The notes below the pieces were generated by a model. The model made no database searches and was not told where the DNA came from. It worked only from the letters and a program-made list of their open reading frames with translations. Positions 57,001 to 62,821 of a stretch of DNA of 64,000 nt are shown piece by piece (the stretch's first letter is position 1; each line of letters opens with the position of its first letter). This stretch comes from Paludibacteraceae bacterium (lineage in GTDB: Bacteria > Bacteroidota > Bacteroidia > Bacteroidales > Paludibacteraceae), in contig JAILMN010000010.1 in the NCBI GenBank assembly GCA_024692565.1, positions 62,001-126,000 on the forward strand, written 5' to 3'. A program made the translations under genes and the position numbers.

Positions 57001-57349
57001 ATAAATATACCTGCTGAAAATAACCTTTTGGAATAGAATAAATCACAGTCTTGTTAGCCGGAACAGGGACTGTAGCTACTTGTACACCTTCAATTTCAAT
57101 TACTACATCTGTTGCCTGCCGCGCAGATAAAGCTATTTCCAACTCAAATGTTATACCTTGAGCTTGCGCCGCCTGCGGGTCCACTTGATTATTGTTCAGA
57201 TACGTCACCCAATAGTCGTTGCCTTCGGTCGTGCCGAAAGAAGTAGAGCCGCCTATCCAGTACGGATCGGCACTCGTCAGGTTGAATGCCGATGCGCAAA
57301 GGCTAATCGGCAACAACAAACAACATACTATGGAGCGGAGAAATTTCAA
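48023..57349 (-). CDS. 3108-aa secreted repeat protein (giant adhesin-like)
   Basis: Signal peptide (KFLRSIVCCLLLPISLCASA). An N-terminal domain (about residues 25-520) resembles the IgGFc-binding N-terminal family (GNDYWVTYLNNN, FELEIALSARQATDVVIEIEG, VPANKTVIYSIPKG). Between about residues 750 and 2830 there are some 30 copies of a module of roughly 70 residues with core GCDSIWxLxLxVxxxY, a C-[QED]-N/S-x-x-x-x-W motif and a Y-x-D-S-L-K-T stretch. The C-terminus (NILSRKDGAYRITNSSGQF ... GLYIVQLWSNDTPEE, AIKIIV) resembles a T9SS type A domain but carries an extra Cys-containing tail (RDKCENCSTSF). The start is TTG at 57349; no ATG precedes the signal peptide. Confidence 0.85.
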   Translation of the reverse strand: MKFLRSIVCCLLLPISLCASAFNLTSADPYWIGGSTSFGTTEGNDYWVTYLNNNQVDPQAAQAQGITFELEIALSARQATDVVIEIEGVQVATVPVPANKTVIYSIPKGYFQQVYLLDSEDATKYKGVHVYSTDKAKSFSCFTYNHNGSEGNTSRDASIAIPTQFLDKEYFVQTYPDDGFSTEFGIIATEPNTTVHVYPAVETSAGAAALSDIEYSLGKGQAVLIASAPRSTTTPKIDLSGSRVCADKPIAVYCGNQQTKIPYKEVNSSDFTCEQIMPISQWGTDFYLANIANTTAVYVILTAAYDNTTVQTVVYNAQNGSTSTQSIDLGKGQSSSPLAINMLKRQELAIHSNLPIMCYTYMPSGSTNNICVDENDEECYSLGNPANAMMPGWSQRVTSMNFFTHDLDPQTPTDPSFYYVYLVTTSANTVNANSKISIDGTPIPSSAFHSFHETGSQMVYANIAVTNPSNTHYHLVQSSGEGFVGMVHAETEGQGYFYTLGYSATPYRDTLVVENSEALMSRGSYDLPRLPQGWYQRQIDEWKEGHERLDTAVVCEDGTVNWLIQTPAQAPVTKVDWKLFDVTGKHGVSDGDAPIDTQTETGATVTSETEHRWDYTFVLPDQSNLPADQRTPLYEYELQTVLERSHIICTELEPDRDTLRTTVRVTRIYHDTIYRIICMGDTLKCFYDSLPHQKVSGLGPANELDNVTETGKVGPRSRTMFIGDKTDGEKTENFQWKARPGENIFSRHYLTQYGCDSTYTLFLFVCDTFRHVDTLHLCANERITYLGGTELEKTYKGNEATGSADMTVSSNIVDIVGTKTKSCECQLNPKYPHFNGCDSLFELHLFLHPIKRDTLVDTLCYNRDPAAKYEWTIQKGTQKKYIGKDDPNMSYDAGLRAWVGFFSDTLRTVSCPECNGGQGCDSINVLKLYIPEPFYQVDKDSICAGYYDYETRTVVIDESNKYYWTGHRNGNATGDYLPTTGIYYDSCTTRFGCDSIYELHLRYDQPKVQVDYHSMANNQTYDWHGETYGPFETPEFKDRDTDTTLYFYDAAATVTSKGCDSIWRLELTISDTYLFRSTKTICDIDSIHWRDSVILGAKWKEGTPNPTDIRLTTDTTFIILEKWQTVTAPTRDSIYMLTITQYPTFYQYDILHVCDNDSVKWQGQWYKGADGTRDDTRAIGAVNAPHCDSTYYLHLIVEQTHYNLKYDTVCQHATAKYEWKTGTDLRTDTISQATVGTFVYWDSLETQNPWKCDSVFELRLTVLPSYYIIDKDTISEEEAYTWAIDHKTYGGTKYTGAKDVEVPLGWKTVTINGETKPVGTHKCDSIHELQLLVGAVHRDTTRKFVCATESSFDWVGKDHDGNDSIRRTITNLPASETHKYYYDSLKTVLGHDSIFVFDLYRAPSYSQADNGTVCQNETYTWVGHDTVSINTAHAGDFDFYDYLKTDSFGCDSTWVLHLHVDTVYNELTDTAICQNKPFTWLRHIGYPITDVQTGAKITDISTAHCGTYEYIDSLQTVAGCDSVWTLRLRVDTVYTSAVETTPRYMCDNDTLHFYGEVIYGSQSDVIGGTKITVPAGQRDTTFERSLIYTTIHGCDSVVNHRFTVFKTYKDSLLDSVCQTSPYEWVNHTNRQLWDVRQGKRISSSEIPTDLEGGITYIYIDSLHTQNCPSCTPVTGGCDSIWILKLRVDSIYDRTTEITMSDEEWRQWEDTIYVGCKVKTDTISNTTLPRVVIPAGSIINHRDTTYETIHRCDSIERLLLKVGSTYRDTLPDTTCNNEPYHWYHEGDPREVRPEIIKLTPGIYYDSLKTVQFGFDSIFVLLLENFPTYNKDTDKVVVCQNSPFVWLHHEGRTIWDKKYNRHVSADNVPTSESDTLYYIDTLKTINGCDSIWTLRLYVPPTYNFDEEASLCESDTIRWQNMLLVGDQFDEYGGDITGVIADSSRVFAPGDYHIRIRRGTEGFDCDSIYNLSLHVLPIYRDTIERRACQDAITYYYEHLNNGAGGDIPAAHLSDALTRSDTVKSVVYNCDSIITLHFYVDSVYNFGRRDTVCQAYGQEWTWYEDGIPQATISINRGDTTWVLGTNYPTIHGCDSTYGNIVYVAPIYHFYDSLLLCESDSLEWQGMLFTGSQYTTYGRTYTAADFDSIKPDLAEGQYDFFVRRETYLHHDCDSTYHLHLTVNPVHRATIERRICQTNDGYFYENLNNGVGGLLPSRFLSDSLKRNDTISTVLGCDSIVTLHYYVDSVYDYRQVIKVCRDTVNTMWEWIDDEGHSHGYIDISKAINIDSVEAHETIHGCDSVYGISLHIAPIYRFDSVYHICENERLVWQGRQYTGDSVRNIVATDSIILKPGIHYDTAHYKTWEDCDSTFYVQIYVHPTFDTTSYFRTCHNEDYIWYQTDRDGTYEDLVWTKMSFDTVYMNAAQAEAAANDPIVGNLKQAKDTLMRYHERMLKTQYGCDSLSRLRLTIHPTYFFYTDTTICSNEVMHYRGKYFMSKDTTYTDRKTTAEGCDSIYQLHLHVKPAWIQERYYSICDNETLIFPEDGRTVWQPGDRIPGKYDHTDFTYVTVEGCDSIYRYYVTVNKTYYFEKDSTFQSGDSVLIQGNHYVGIDTKYDVDIYALPVDTVFIDSLKTISCTDCMNEVGCDSVYRINAHILPEYYHLDQDTICANKSTAWREHTYENLTPGTYITFDSLKTIEHNTDSVYEFRLVVWSDYYSDTTVTMCADEQFIWHDVRDSVIEHLTPGDHFLYDSLLSIHGCDSVFHLYLTVIDTTMEINYDTICYNDTLYVLDHIYTEPGDYKDTTFNDLGCHHFIYTHLAIIPPTVPTAWVDSMCSQELAFDLYYTYTSHDPIAYSLYYDSLGHSMGFEDLIDVPITEYTNPMIITIPTPFRDGDRTKYPRPDNYGFRLVLDNGFCQRPQEDCFADSTFVMSYPAWLTEQRYGDVIALLNEQYNGGYSWKEYQWYMGDSMLVGQTLPYLYIPTGLIVGEQYHVRLTRDGESEDFQTCPIIVGENPIGDTFAPTMGYLAVTPTCVVTGHPYINILSRKDGAYRITNSSGQFVSEGVFRADVTEVQVPAIQGLYIVQLWSNDTPEEPYRAIKIIVRDKCENCSTSF
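50390..51640 (-). repeat. about 620-bp super-repeat of three modules inside the giant gene
   Basis: Two consecutive three-module blocks are much more alike than neighbouring modules: block 1 from CESDTIRWQN (near 51610) and block 2 from CESDSLEWQG (near 51000), with CENERLVWQG (near 50380) starting a partial third. Inside each block occur RRACQ/RRICQ, YYYEHLNNGAGG / YFYENLNNGVGG and FYVDSVYNF / YYVDSVYDY. This indicates recent block duplication. Confidence 0.75.
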
Positions 57350-57352
57350 ATC

Positions 57353-58426
57353 TTAACGAATCTCGGTGCCCAATATAGTAAACTCGCGGTCGTCACGTAG
57401 AATAACGACTTGTCCGTCGCGCACTATCTTCTGAATCCGAACCTCTGAGGTCTGCACATCGTCCACGCCCTGCGTATCAATCGCCTCGGGGTTCTCTTTG
57501 AAATATACCTTCAGCTTATAGCACCTGAATTGCTTCGGGCAGAAGATCGTCACGCTCTTGTTGTCCACATTCTGAATCACAATCACCGGTGCACCTTCGC
57601 CTTCATAATCCGGGTCTGTCATATACGTCATCGTACCATGGTCACAAGTTGCGTAGAATGCTTTGCGCACATAGCCGTCGATAGCAATTCCCTTGATATT
57701 TTGTGCAGCAGTGAACGTAATATGATAGTCCTGATTGCAGTTGAAGAAAGGCGGGTGCGAATCATCTTCATCGTCATCCGGATTGCTGTCTTCTTCTGCG
57801 CGCATGATAGAACCCATCTCGCAATGAACCAAGATATTATTGTCGATAAATGCGTACTCTTTCTTGAAAATCGTCGTGTCCGGCACACCTACGATCGTCG
57901 GCTCCGGATACACAAAGTCCGGCTTCAAATCCTCTTCCGTCGGTAGATTCGCTTCATCCGGCGTAATGACAATCGGTTCGCCATCAATCACGATGCGTTG
58001 AATACGACGTTGTTTGCCTGCACTTAACGTAAACACCACACTCGTTGCGCTACCTGTCCAACTGTCCACTTTCCAGTCGGTCTTGTCTGTTGAAGTACCG
58101 CCGTCAACCAACATACCCACGCTTGCACTCAGACTCGCATACTCTTTCCCAGACGAAGCCATTGCGCAAACTAACTGGATATTCGTCAGCGGAGTGCTTG
58201 AGCTCAGCGTGATTGTATTGTCCAAATACACACGCATCTCCGGCAACTGAGTCTCGTAGTCCTTCGTCACCGTAGGCGCAGTACCGCCGTTGCCTTTCGC
58301 AATAGTTAACGTGATGCCGTCCTTCGTCTGGCTCATATCGGCCGACGTACTGAACGTAAACTCCGTTTCGCTCATCGCGCTCAGCGCGCAACATATTCCT
58401 ACTAATAATAACGCAAATTTTTTCAT
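57353..58426 (-). CDS. secreted protein with ILRD-GTEIR C-terminal signature, upstream of the giant gene
   Basis: A 357-aa exported protein, signal peptide MKKFALLLVGICCALSAMS. The mature part looks beta-rich (TEFTFSTSADMSQTKDGITL, VYLDNTITLSSSTPL, DDEDDSHPPFFNCNQDYHIT, VTIFCPKQFRCYKLKVYF) with no recognised family. It ends QKIVRDGQVVILRDDREFTI followed by LGTEIR, matching the terminus of the protein at 27379-28044. Its TAA is in the same frame as, and one codon before, the TTG start of the giant gene. ATG at 58426 is chosen; 30 codons of open frame upstream cross the promoter. Confidence 0.7.
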   Translation of the reverse strand: MKKFALLLVGICCALSAMSETEFTFSTSADMSQTKDGITLTIAKGNGGTAPTVTKDYETQLPEMRVYLDNTITLSSSTPLTNIQLVCAMASSGKEYASLSASVGMLVDGGTSTDKTDWKVDSWTGSATSVVFTLSAGKQRRIQRIVIDGEPIVITPDEANLPTEEDLKPDFVYPEPTIVGVPDTTIFKKEYAFIDNNILVHCEMGSIMRAEEDSNPDDDEDDSHPPFFNCNQDYHITFTAAQNIKGIAIDGYVRKAFYATCDHGTMTYMTDPDYEGEGAPVIVIQNVDNKSVTIFCPKQFRCYKLKVYFKENPEAIDTQGVDDVQTSEVRIQKIVRDGQVVILRDDREFTILGTEIR

Positions 58427-58453
58427 GGCGTATATAAATAACAAAATCGGGCG

Positions 58454-58485
58454 CAAAGATACATATAATTTCTGAGATACGCAAA
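58454..58485 (-). promoter_or_regulatory. Promoter for the giant-protein operon
   Basis: Minus strand TTTG (58485-58482), 20 nt, TATCTTTG (58461-58454), then CGCCCG. Probably drives the 357-aa gene, the giant gene, the barrel gene and xseA (gaps of 3, -28 and 12 nt). Confidence 0.65.
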
Positions 58486-58509
58486 TAAAAAGTGAATTTT
58501 TGCGGAAAA

Positions 58510-58541
58510 TTTGCATATGTCAGAAATTTGTAGTACTTTTG
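58510..58541 (+). promoter_or_regulatory. Promoter for the nucleosidase-like gene group
   Basis: TTTG (58510-58513), 20 nt, TACTTTTG (58534-58541), then CAGTCGC. Divergent from the giant operon promoter. Confidence 0.7.
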
Positions 58542-58561
58542 CAGTCGCAAAAGTTTTGAGT

Positions 58562-59056
58562 ATGGAGAAAAAATACATCATTATGGCCGAAGAAGGCGAA
58601 CGGCCGCTATTGGACAAAGTGCGTGAAGAGTTGGGTCTGGACCTCAGTGGTATAGAGATCATTTTCACCGGCGTAGGAGCAATTAATATCATCCGTTCGT
58701 TGCAACATCTTGACCGCGAGGCGGAACTGATTAATGTCGGTTACGCAGGTAGCGCTAATTTTGACCTCGGCACGTGGGTAAACGTGAGTGAAGTAAGGCT
58801 TAATCACCCGAATGTGACTTATCCGGAGCCGACGTTGGAGTTGTCGGAAATCAGTTGTCAGAAGTCAGCTATCAAGCGCGCCGTTTGTTATTCGAACTGC
58901 GATTTTGTGTTGGCGTCCGACTATAAGGATTGCGTGTTCGACATGGAGCTGGCATTTATTGCCGCGTTGGGATTTAAGAATCTGCACTCGCTCAAATACG
59001 TAAGCGACAACCTCTCGTTGCACGCGTATCACGAGCATACACACGGAGTAGAGTGA
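58562..59056 (+). CDS. purine/uridine phosphorylase-superfamily (MTA/SAH nucleosidase-like) protein, short
   Basis: A 164-aa protein of the nucleoside phosphorylase/nucleosidase fold. Recognisable features are IIFTGVGAINIIRSLQHLD, LINVGYAGSANFDLGTWVNVSEV, FVLASDYKDCVFDMELAFIAAL (substrate-binding ME plus Asp region) and LKYVSDNLS. It is about 70 residues shorter than MTA/SAH nucleosidases, so the substrate and activity are uncertain. The ATG at 58562 follows the promoter by about 20 nt; the longer frame is rejected. Followed after 18 nt by the methyltransferase gene. Confidence 0.75.
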   Translation: MEKKYIIMAEEGERPLLDKVREELGLDLSGIEIIFTGVGAINIIRSLQHLDREAELINVGYAGSANFDLGTWVNVSEVRLNHPNVTYPEPTLELSEISCQKSAIKRAVCYSNCDFVLASDYKDCVFDMELAFIAALGFKNLHSLKYVSDNLSLHAYHEHTHGVE

Positions 59057-59074
59057 GGTAAAAGGTAATAGGTA

Positions 59075-60301
59075 ATGACTACTGTCATCTTAAAACCACA
59101 TAAAGAAGAGTCGCTGAAGCGATTTCACCCTTGGGTTTTCTCGGGTGCGATAGGGCGCGTGGTGCTGGATGCTGCGCACGAGGCGGCAGAGCCGGAAGAA
59201 GGAGAACTCGTGTGCGTACAGAGTGCGAACGGCGAGACCTTGGGTGTAGGTCATTGGCAGATCGGTTCGATCGCTGTGCGGATACTGGCGTTTGGTGTAG
59301 CGGAGTTGCCTGCTGACTACTGGTTGCAACGCGTGCGCGCGGCTTACAAGGTACGCGAGAGTTTGGGGTTGGTGAGCAATCAGAATGATACGTTCCGTTT
59401 GATTCATGGGGAAGGTGATTTTGTGCCGGGACTGATTGTCGATGTGTATGCGGATACGGCTGTGGTACAGGCTCATTCGGTAGGTATTCACCGTTGCCGT
59501 CAGGAGATAGCAGAAGCGATAGTAAGTGCCGTGCCGCAGGTAGAAAATGTGTATTATAAATCGGATGATACGCTGCCGTTCAAGGCTTCTATTGAGGGCG
59601 ATAAGGTGGGGTATTTGAAGGTGAAAGGATTAGAGGTTAGAGGATTAGAGAAAGAGTTCTGGAGCATGGAAAACGGGCTTGCTTTTCGTATCGATTGGTT
59701 GCGGGGACAGAAGACGGGATTCTTTGTGGATCAGCGTGAGAATAGGGCGCTTGTAGAGCGCTATGCGGCAGGCAGAGAAGTGCTGAATATGTTCTGTTAC
59801 ACGGGCGGTTTCTCGTTATACGCTTTGCGTGGAGGCGCGCGGACTGTGGATTCCGTGGATGTAAGTCAGAAAGCGATTGACCTGGTGAATATCAACGTAG
59901 CGAAGAATTTCCCGAAGGCGAAGAACCATACGGCCGTAGCGGCTGACGCCTTTGAGTACCTCAGCGCGCAGAAAGCACAGGGTAAGACATATGACCTTAT
60001 TATCCTTGACCCGCCTGCTTTTGCCAAACATCGCGATGCGGTCAAGAATGCGTTGCGCGGTTATCAACGAATCAATGCCAAGGCTATTGAGATGATCCGT
60101 CCGGGCGGTATTTTGTTCACGTTCTCTTGCTCGCAAGCTGTGGATAAAGAGGCGTTCCGTTTGGCGGTTTTCAGTGCTGCCGCTTCCGTAGGAAGAAACG
60201 TGCGGATTTTGCATCAATTGCATCAACCGCAAGACCATCCGATCAATATTTATCACCCCGAAGGAGAATATCTGAAGGGATTAGTACTATACATAGAATG
60301 A
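59075..60301 (+). CDS. RlmI-type class I rRNA cytosine methyltransferase
   Basis: A 408-aa SAM-dependent methyltransferase with an N-terminal PUA domain (ILKPHKEESLKRFHPWVFSGAIGR), an EEHD-like middle region, and a Rossmann methylase domain: GQKTGFFVDQRENRALV, LNMFCYTGGFSLYALRGGA, DLIILDPPAFAK with LFTFSCSQAV carrying the conserved Cys. RlmI makes m5C1962 in 23S rRNA in E. coli; close relatives differ, so substrate is inferred. Its stop overlaps the exonuclease start (ATGA). Confidence 0.88.
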   Translation: MTTVILKPHKEESLKRFHPWVFSGAIGRVVLDAAHEAAEPEEGELVCVQSANGETLGVGHWQIGSIAVRILAFGVAELPADYWLQRVRAAYKVRESLGLVSNQNDTFRLIHGEGDFVPGLIVDVYADTAVVQAHSVGIHRCRQEIAEAIVSAVPQVENVYYKSDDTLPFKASIEGDKVGYLKVKGLEVRGLEKEFWSMENGLAFRIDWLRGQKTGFFVDQRENRALVERYAAGREVLNMFCYTGGFSLYALRGGARTVDSVDVSQKAIDLVNINVAKNFPKAKNHTAVAADAFEYLSAQKAQGKTYDLIILDPPAFAKHRDAVKNALRGYQRINAKAIEMIRPGGILFTFSCSQAVDKEAFRLAVFSAAASVGRNVRILHQLHQPQDHPINIYHPEGEYLKGLVLYIE

Positions 60302-61197
60302 AACTCGTTTGTTTTGACACAGAGACCACAGGATTAGATGTTCAGAAAGAGCACATCATCCAGTTATCCTTAGTAAAAGTGGACACCGACGATTGGTCGG
60401 TTATCGACCAGCGCGATTGGTATATTTTGCCGGAAGGTGCGTTTACGATACCTGCCGAAGCGGAGGCCGTGCATCATATTTCCAAAGAGTTCTTGCAGGA
60501 GCACGGCGTGAGTCTGCGCAGCGTGTATGAGGACTTGTTGGCATTCACCAAGGGTTGCGATTTTTTGTCGTATAACGGCAACGGATACGATGCGCCGATA
60601 CTCTATTATAACCTCAAACGGTTCGGGCTGACGTTCGATTTTGAAGGCCGCACATGGTACGATGCGCTGCTGCTGGAGCGTATTCATACGGCAGGGCAGG
60701 TGGACGAGAACGGCGAGAAGTTGCATAATAATCTGACGGCGGCGTACACCCGTTATTACGGTCATCCGTTCGAAGGGGCACATAACTCGTTGGATGATGT
60801 GATGGCGACGATTGAGGTCTTCAAAGCGCAAGTTGCTGCGCACGGTTGGGATTGGGCTCAACGTGATGAGTTTGGCTTTATTTCCTACGACAGATGGCTG
60901 TATAAAAAGGGCAATTTCTATTACTTGAATCAAGGCGGACATAAGGGTGATTCAATCGAGTCGATGCTGCGGATTGACCGCAGTTATCTGGAGTGGATCT
61001 GCGATAAATGTCAGTGGACCGACGACCAGACGCGTGACATCATCGGGCCGTATATCGGGCGATATACATCGCCTTTCGCACCGGCTGCCTCTAATTCTCT
61101 AAGTTCGAACACTCTAAGCTCTTCTCCTCTCTCGCCTTCACGCGGGAAGAAACGTCCAAAGGGCACGATTACAGAAGCTGATTTGAGTCTTTTTTAG
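60298..61197 (+). CDS. DEDD-type 3'-5' exonuclease (exonuclease X/PolIII-epsilon-like)
   Basis: 299 aa. Exo I motif VCFDTETTGLD (Asp7, Glu9), Exo II NGNGYDAPILYYNL, Exo III AHNSLDDVMATIEV. A C-terminal segment (about 205-260) resembles the quality-of-fit region of Exo X-like enzymes (GNFYYLNQGGHKGDSI, SYLEWICDKCQWTDDQTRDI). A Ser-rich linker and a basic RGKKRPKGT stretch end the protein. Probably degrades DNA ends in repair. Translationally coupled to the methyltransferase gene. Confidence 0.88.
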   Translation: MKLVCFDTETTGLDVQKEHIIQLSLVKVDTDDWSVIDQRDWYILPEGAFTIPAEAEAVHHISKEFLQEHGVSLRSVYEDLLAFTKGCDFLSYNGNGYDAPILYYNLKRFGLTFDFEGRTWYDALLLERIHTAGQVDENGEKLHNNLTAAYTRYYGHPFEGAHNSLDDVMATIEVFKAQVAAHGWDWAQRDEFGFISYDRWLYKKGNFYYLNQGGHKGDSIESMLRIDRSYLEWICDKCQWTDDQTRDIIGPYIGRYTSPFAPAASNSLSSNTLSSSPLSPSRGKKRPKGTITEADLSLF

Positions 61198-61246
61198 CGC
61201 TGACATTGTGAAAAAACGCTTGATTTTGCAAAAAAATGCAGAAAAA

Positions 61247-61278
61247 TTTGCGTATGTCAAAAAAAAGCAGTACTTTTG
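61247..61278 (+). promoter_or_regulatory. Promoter for tRNA-fMet
   Basis: TTTG (61247-61250), 20 nt (CGTATGTCAAAAAAAAGCAG), TACTTTTG (61271-61278), about 30 nt before the tRNA. A near-exact match to the extended promoter motif. Confidence 0.75.
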
Positions 61279-61308
61279 CAGTCGCTTTCGATAAGACGAA
61301 GGATAAAT

Positions 61309-61380
<72 letters not shown>

Positions 61381-61383
61381 CAT

Positions 61384-62673
61384 ATGAAAAAGCACATTGT
61401 ATTATTCATTTTGTTTAGCACGCTCTCCGTTCATGCGGTTGAGCGTGTTTCATTAGCGCAGTTGCAGGGCGATTGGGCCGATTACACAGGTAGGACGATT
61501 GAGTTGACGGACGAGCTGACGGTTTGCGGCAGTTTCTATGACTCGTTGGTATTAGCTCCGGAGCGCTTATTCTGTCCGGAAGAGCGGGCTATGGGTTTGG
61601 CTGACGGAGACAGCACGATGTATCGGGAGATCGTTGCGGCCAATCGTGCGCATAGCGTTTGCGTACATTGTAATAACGCGTACTACGCGGTGCGCGTGGG
61701 CGATAAGGTGCGCGGTCTGCGTGCGCGCGTGACGGGTGCGCGTCAGTTGCTGACGGGTCAATCGGTGAAGACGAAGCACGGGCGAGTGGATAAGTTAGCC
61801 AAGCCGAAGAAAGGCGAGCTACGCATCGTAGGGGCGAACATAGAGAACTATTTCGCAGACCTCGGCGGCTACGCGACGAAGAAAACGACACCGGCGCAGC
61901 AGGAATTAAAGACGAAAAAGTTGGTGAAGGCGCTTCGGGCGATGCACGGGGATATCTATGCCTGCTGCGAGATGCAGGTGGGCGACAAAGCGCCGCGGAT
62001 GCTGCTAAAAGCGCTGAACGGGAACGGAGGCAAGTACGCGTATATATCGTTGGGTTTGCCGGACCAAGACCGGATAGGGGGACTATTCCTCTACGACAGT
62101 ACGCGCGTTCGTCCTATCGGCGAATGGATGTCGGCATACCGAGACAGCACGAGTCATTATCATTCGCGCATCATGGCGCAGGGATTTGAGGCGATAGACC
62201 GCAAGGGTGCGCCGACGGGGAAGAAGCTGATCGTGAGCCTGAGTCACTACAAATCGAAACGTCCGGGTAGGGGCAACTACGACACGAACGAGAAGCGATT
62301 GGCTAATGCAGATTCGATGCTGACGATGCTGCCGAAGGCGATAGCGATGTACGGCGATTCGGACGTGCTGCTGCTGGGCGACTATAACTGCTACACGCAG
62401 GAGGCGCCGATACAGAAGGTTATTCGTGCGGGTTACGCGGATATGTTACCTCACGGCGAGGCACCGGATTACTCGTACACATACAAAGGCGAGGCAGGGT
62501 ATTTGGATCGATGCTTCGCAAGCCCGACGATGGCAGGGCAGATAGTGCGGGTAAGACCATGGCATGTGAATGCAGATTGGTATTATCAGCATGCGGCGTA
62601 CCGGATGAAAGATAAGACGTATCATCGGTATGCGGATCACGAACCGATAATCGTAGATATCAACCTACGATAA
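61384..62673 (+). CDS. secreted endonuclease/exonuclease/phosphatase (EEP) family protein
   Basis: 429 aa with a signal peptide (MKKHIVLFILFSTLSVHA). An N-terminal OB-like region (about 25-125) precedes an EEP-fold catalytic domain: RIVGANIENYF, DIYACCEMQVGD (metal-binding Glu), GGLFLYDSTRVRPIGEW, SLSHYKSK (catalytic His), LLLGDYNCY (Asp/Asn), LDRCFASPTM and a final YADHEPIIVDI (Asp-His). Likely an extracellular or periplasmic nuclease, or a phosphodiesterase. ATG at 61384 sits 4 nt past the initiator tRNA, so the gene has almost no leader of its own. Confidence 0.88.
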   Translation: MKKHIVLFILFSTLSVHAVERVSLAQLQGDWADYTGRTIELTDELTVCGSFYDSLVLAPERLFCPEERAMGLADGDSTMYREIVAANRAHSVCVHCNNAYYAVRVGDKVRGLRARVTGARQLLTGQSVKTKHGRVDKLAKPKKGELRIVGANIENYFADLGGYATKKTTPAQQELKTKKLVKALRAMHGDIYACCEMQVGDKAPRMLLKALNGNGGKYAYISLGLPDQDRIGGLFLYDSTRVRPIGEWMSAYRDSTSHYHSRIMAQGFEAIDRKGAPTGKKLIVSLSHYKSKRPGRGNYDTNEKRLANADSMLTMLPKAIAMYGDSDVLLLGDYNCYTQEAPIQKVIRAGYADMLPHGEAPDYSYTYKGEAGYLDRCFASPTMAGQIVRVRPWHVNADWYYQHAAYRMKDKTYHRYADHEPIIVDINLR

Positions 62674-62691
62674 TGTGTAAGGTGTAAAAAT

Positions 62692-62722
62692 AAAAATAGG
62701 CAGCGGATGGCTGCCTATTTTT
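62692..62722 (+). terminator. rho-independent terminator after the EEP gene
   Basis: 12-bp perfect inverted repeat AAAAATAGGCAG / CTGCCTATTTTT with a 7-nt loop. It directly precedes the 3' end of the convergent tRNA-Arg and can act in both directions. Confidence 0.85.
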
Positions 62723-62723
62723 G

Positions 62724-62797
62724 TGACCCCGCTGGGGCTCAAACCCAGAACCTTCAGAACCGGAATCTGACACTCTATTCAATTGAGCTACGGGGCC
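62724..62797 (-). tRNA. tRNA-Arg (anticodon CCG)
   Basis: 74 nt. Acceptor GGCCCCG/CGGGGTC with one G-T; anticodon stem TCAGA/TCTGA with loop TTCCGGT (anticodon CCG). T arm CTGGG-TTTGAGC-CCCAG: the loop position that is normally C56 is T. CCA not encoded. Confidence 0.88.
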
Positions 62798-62821
62798 GGA
62801 GGGAGGTTTACCTCCCGATGT

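Noticed and set aside
59625..59660. GGATTAGAGGTTAGAGGATTAG repeat in the methyltransferase gene as a regulatory repeat
   Set aside because: It is in frame inside a linker of a clear coding sequence and is most simply a small in-frame duplication.
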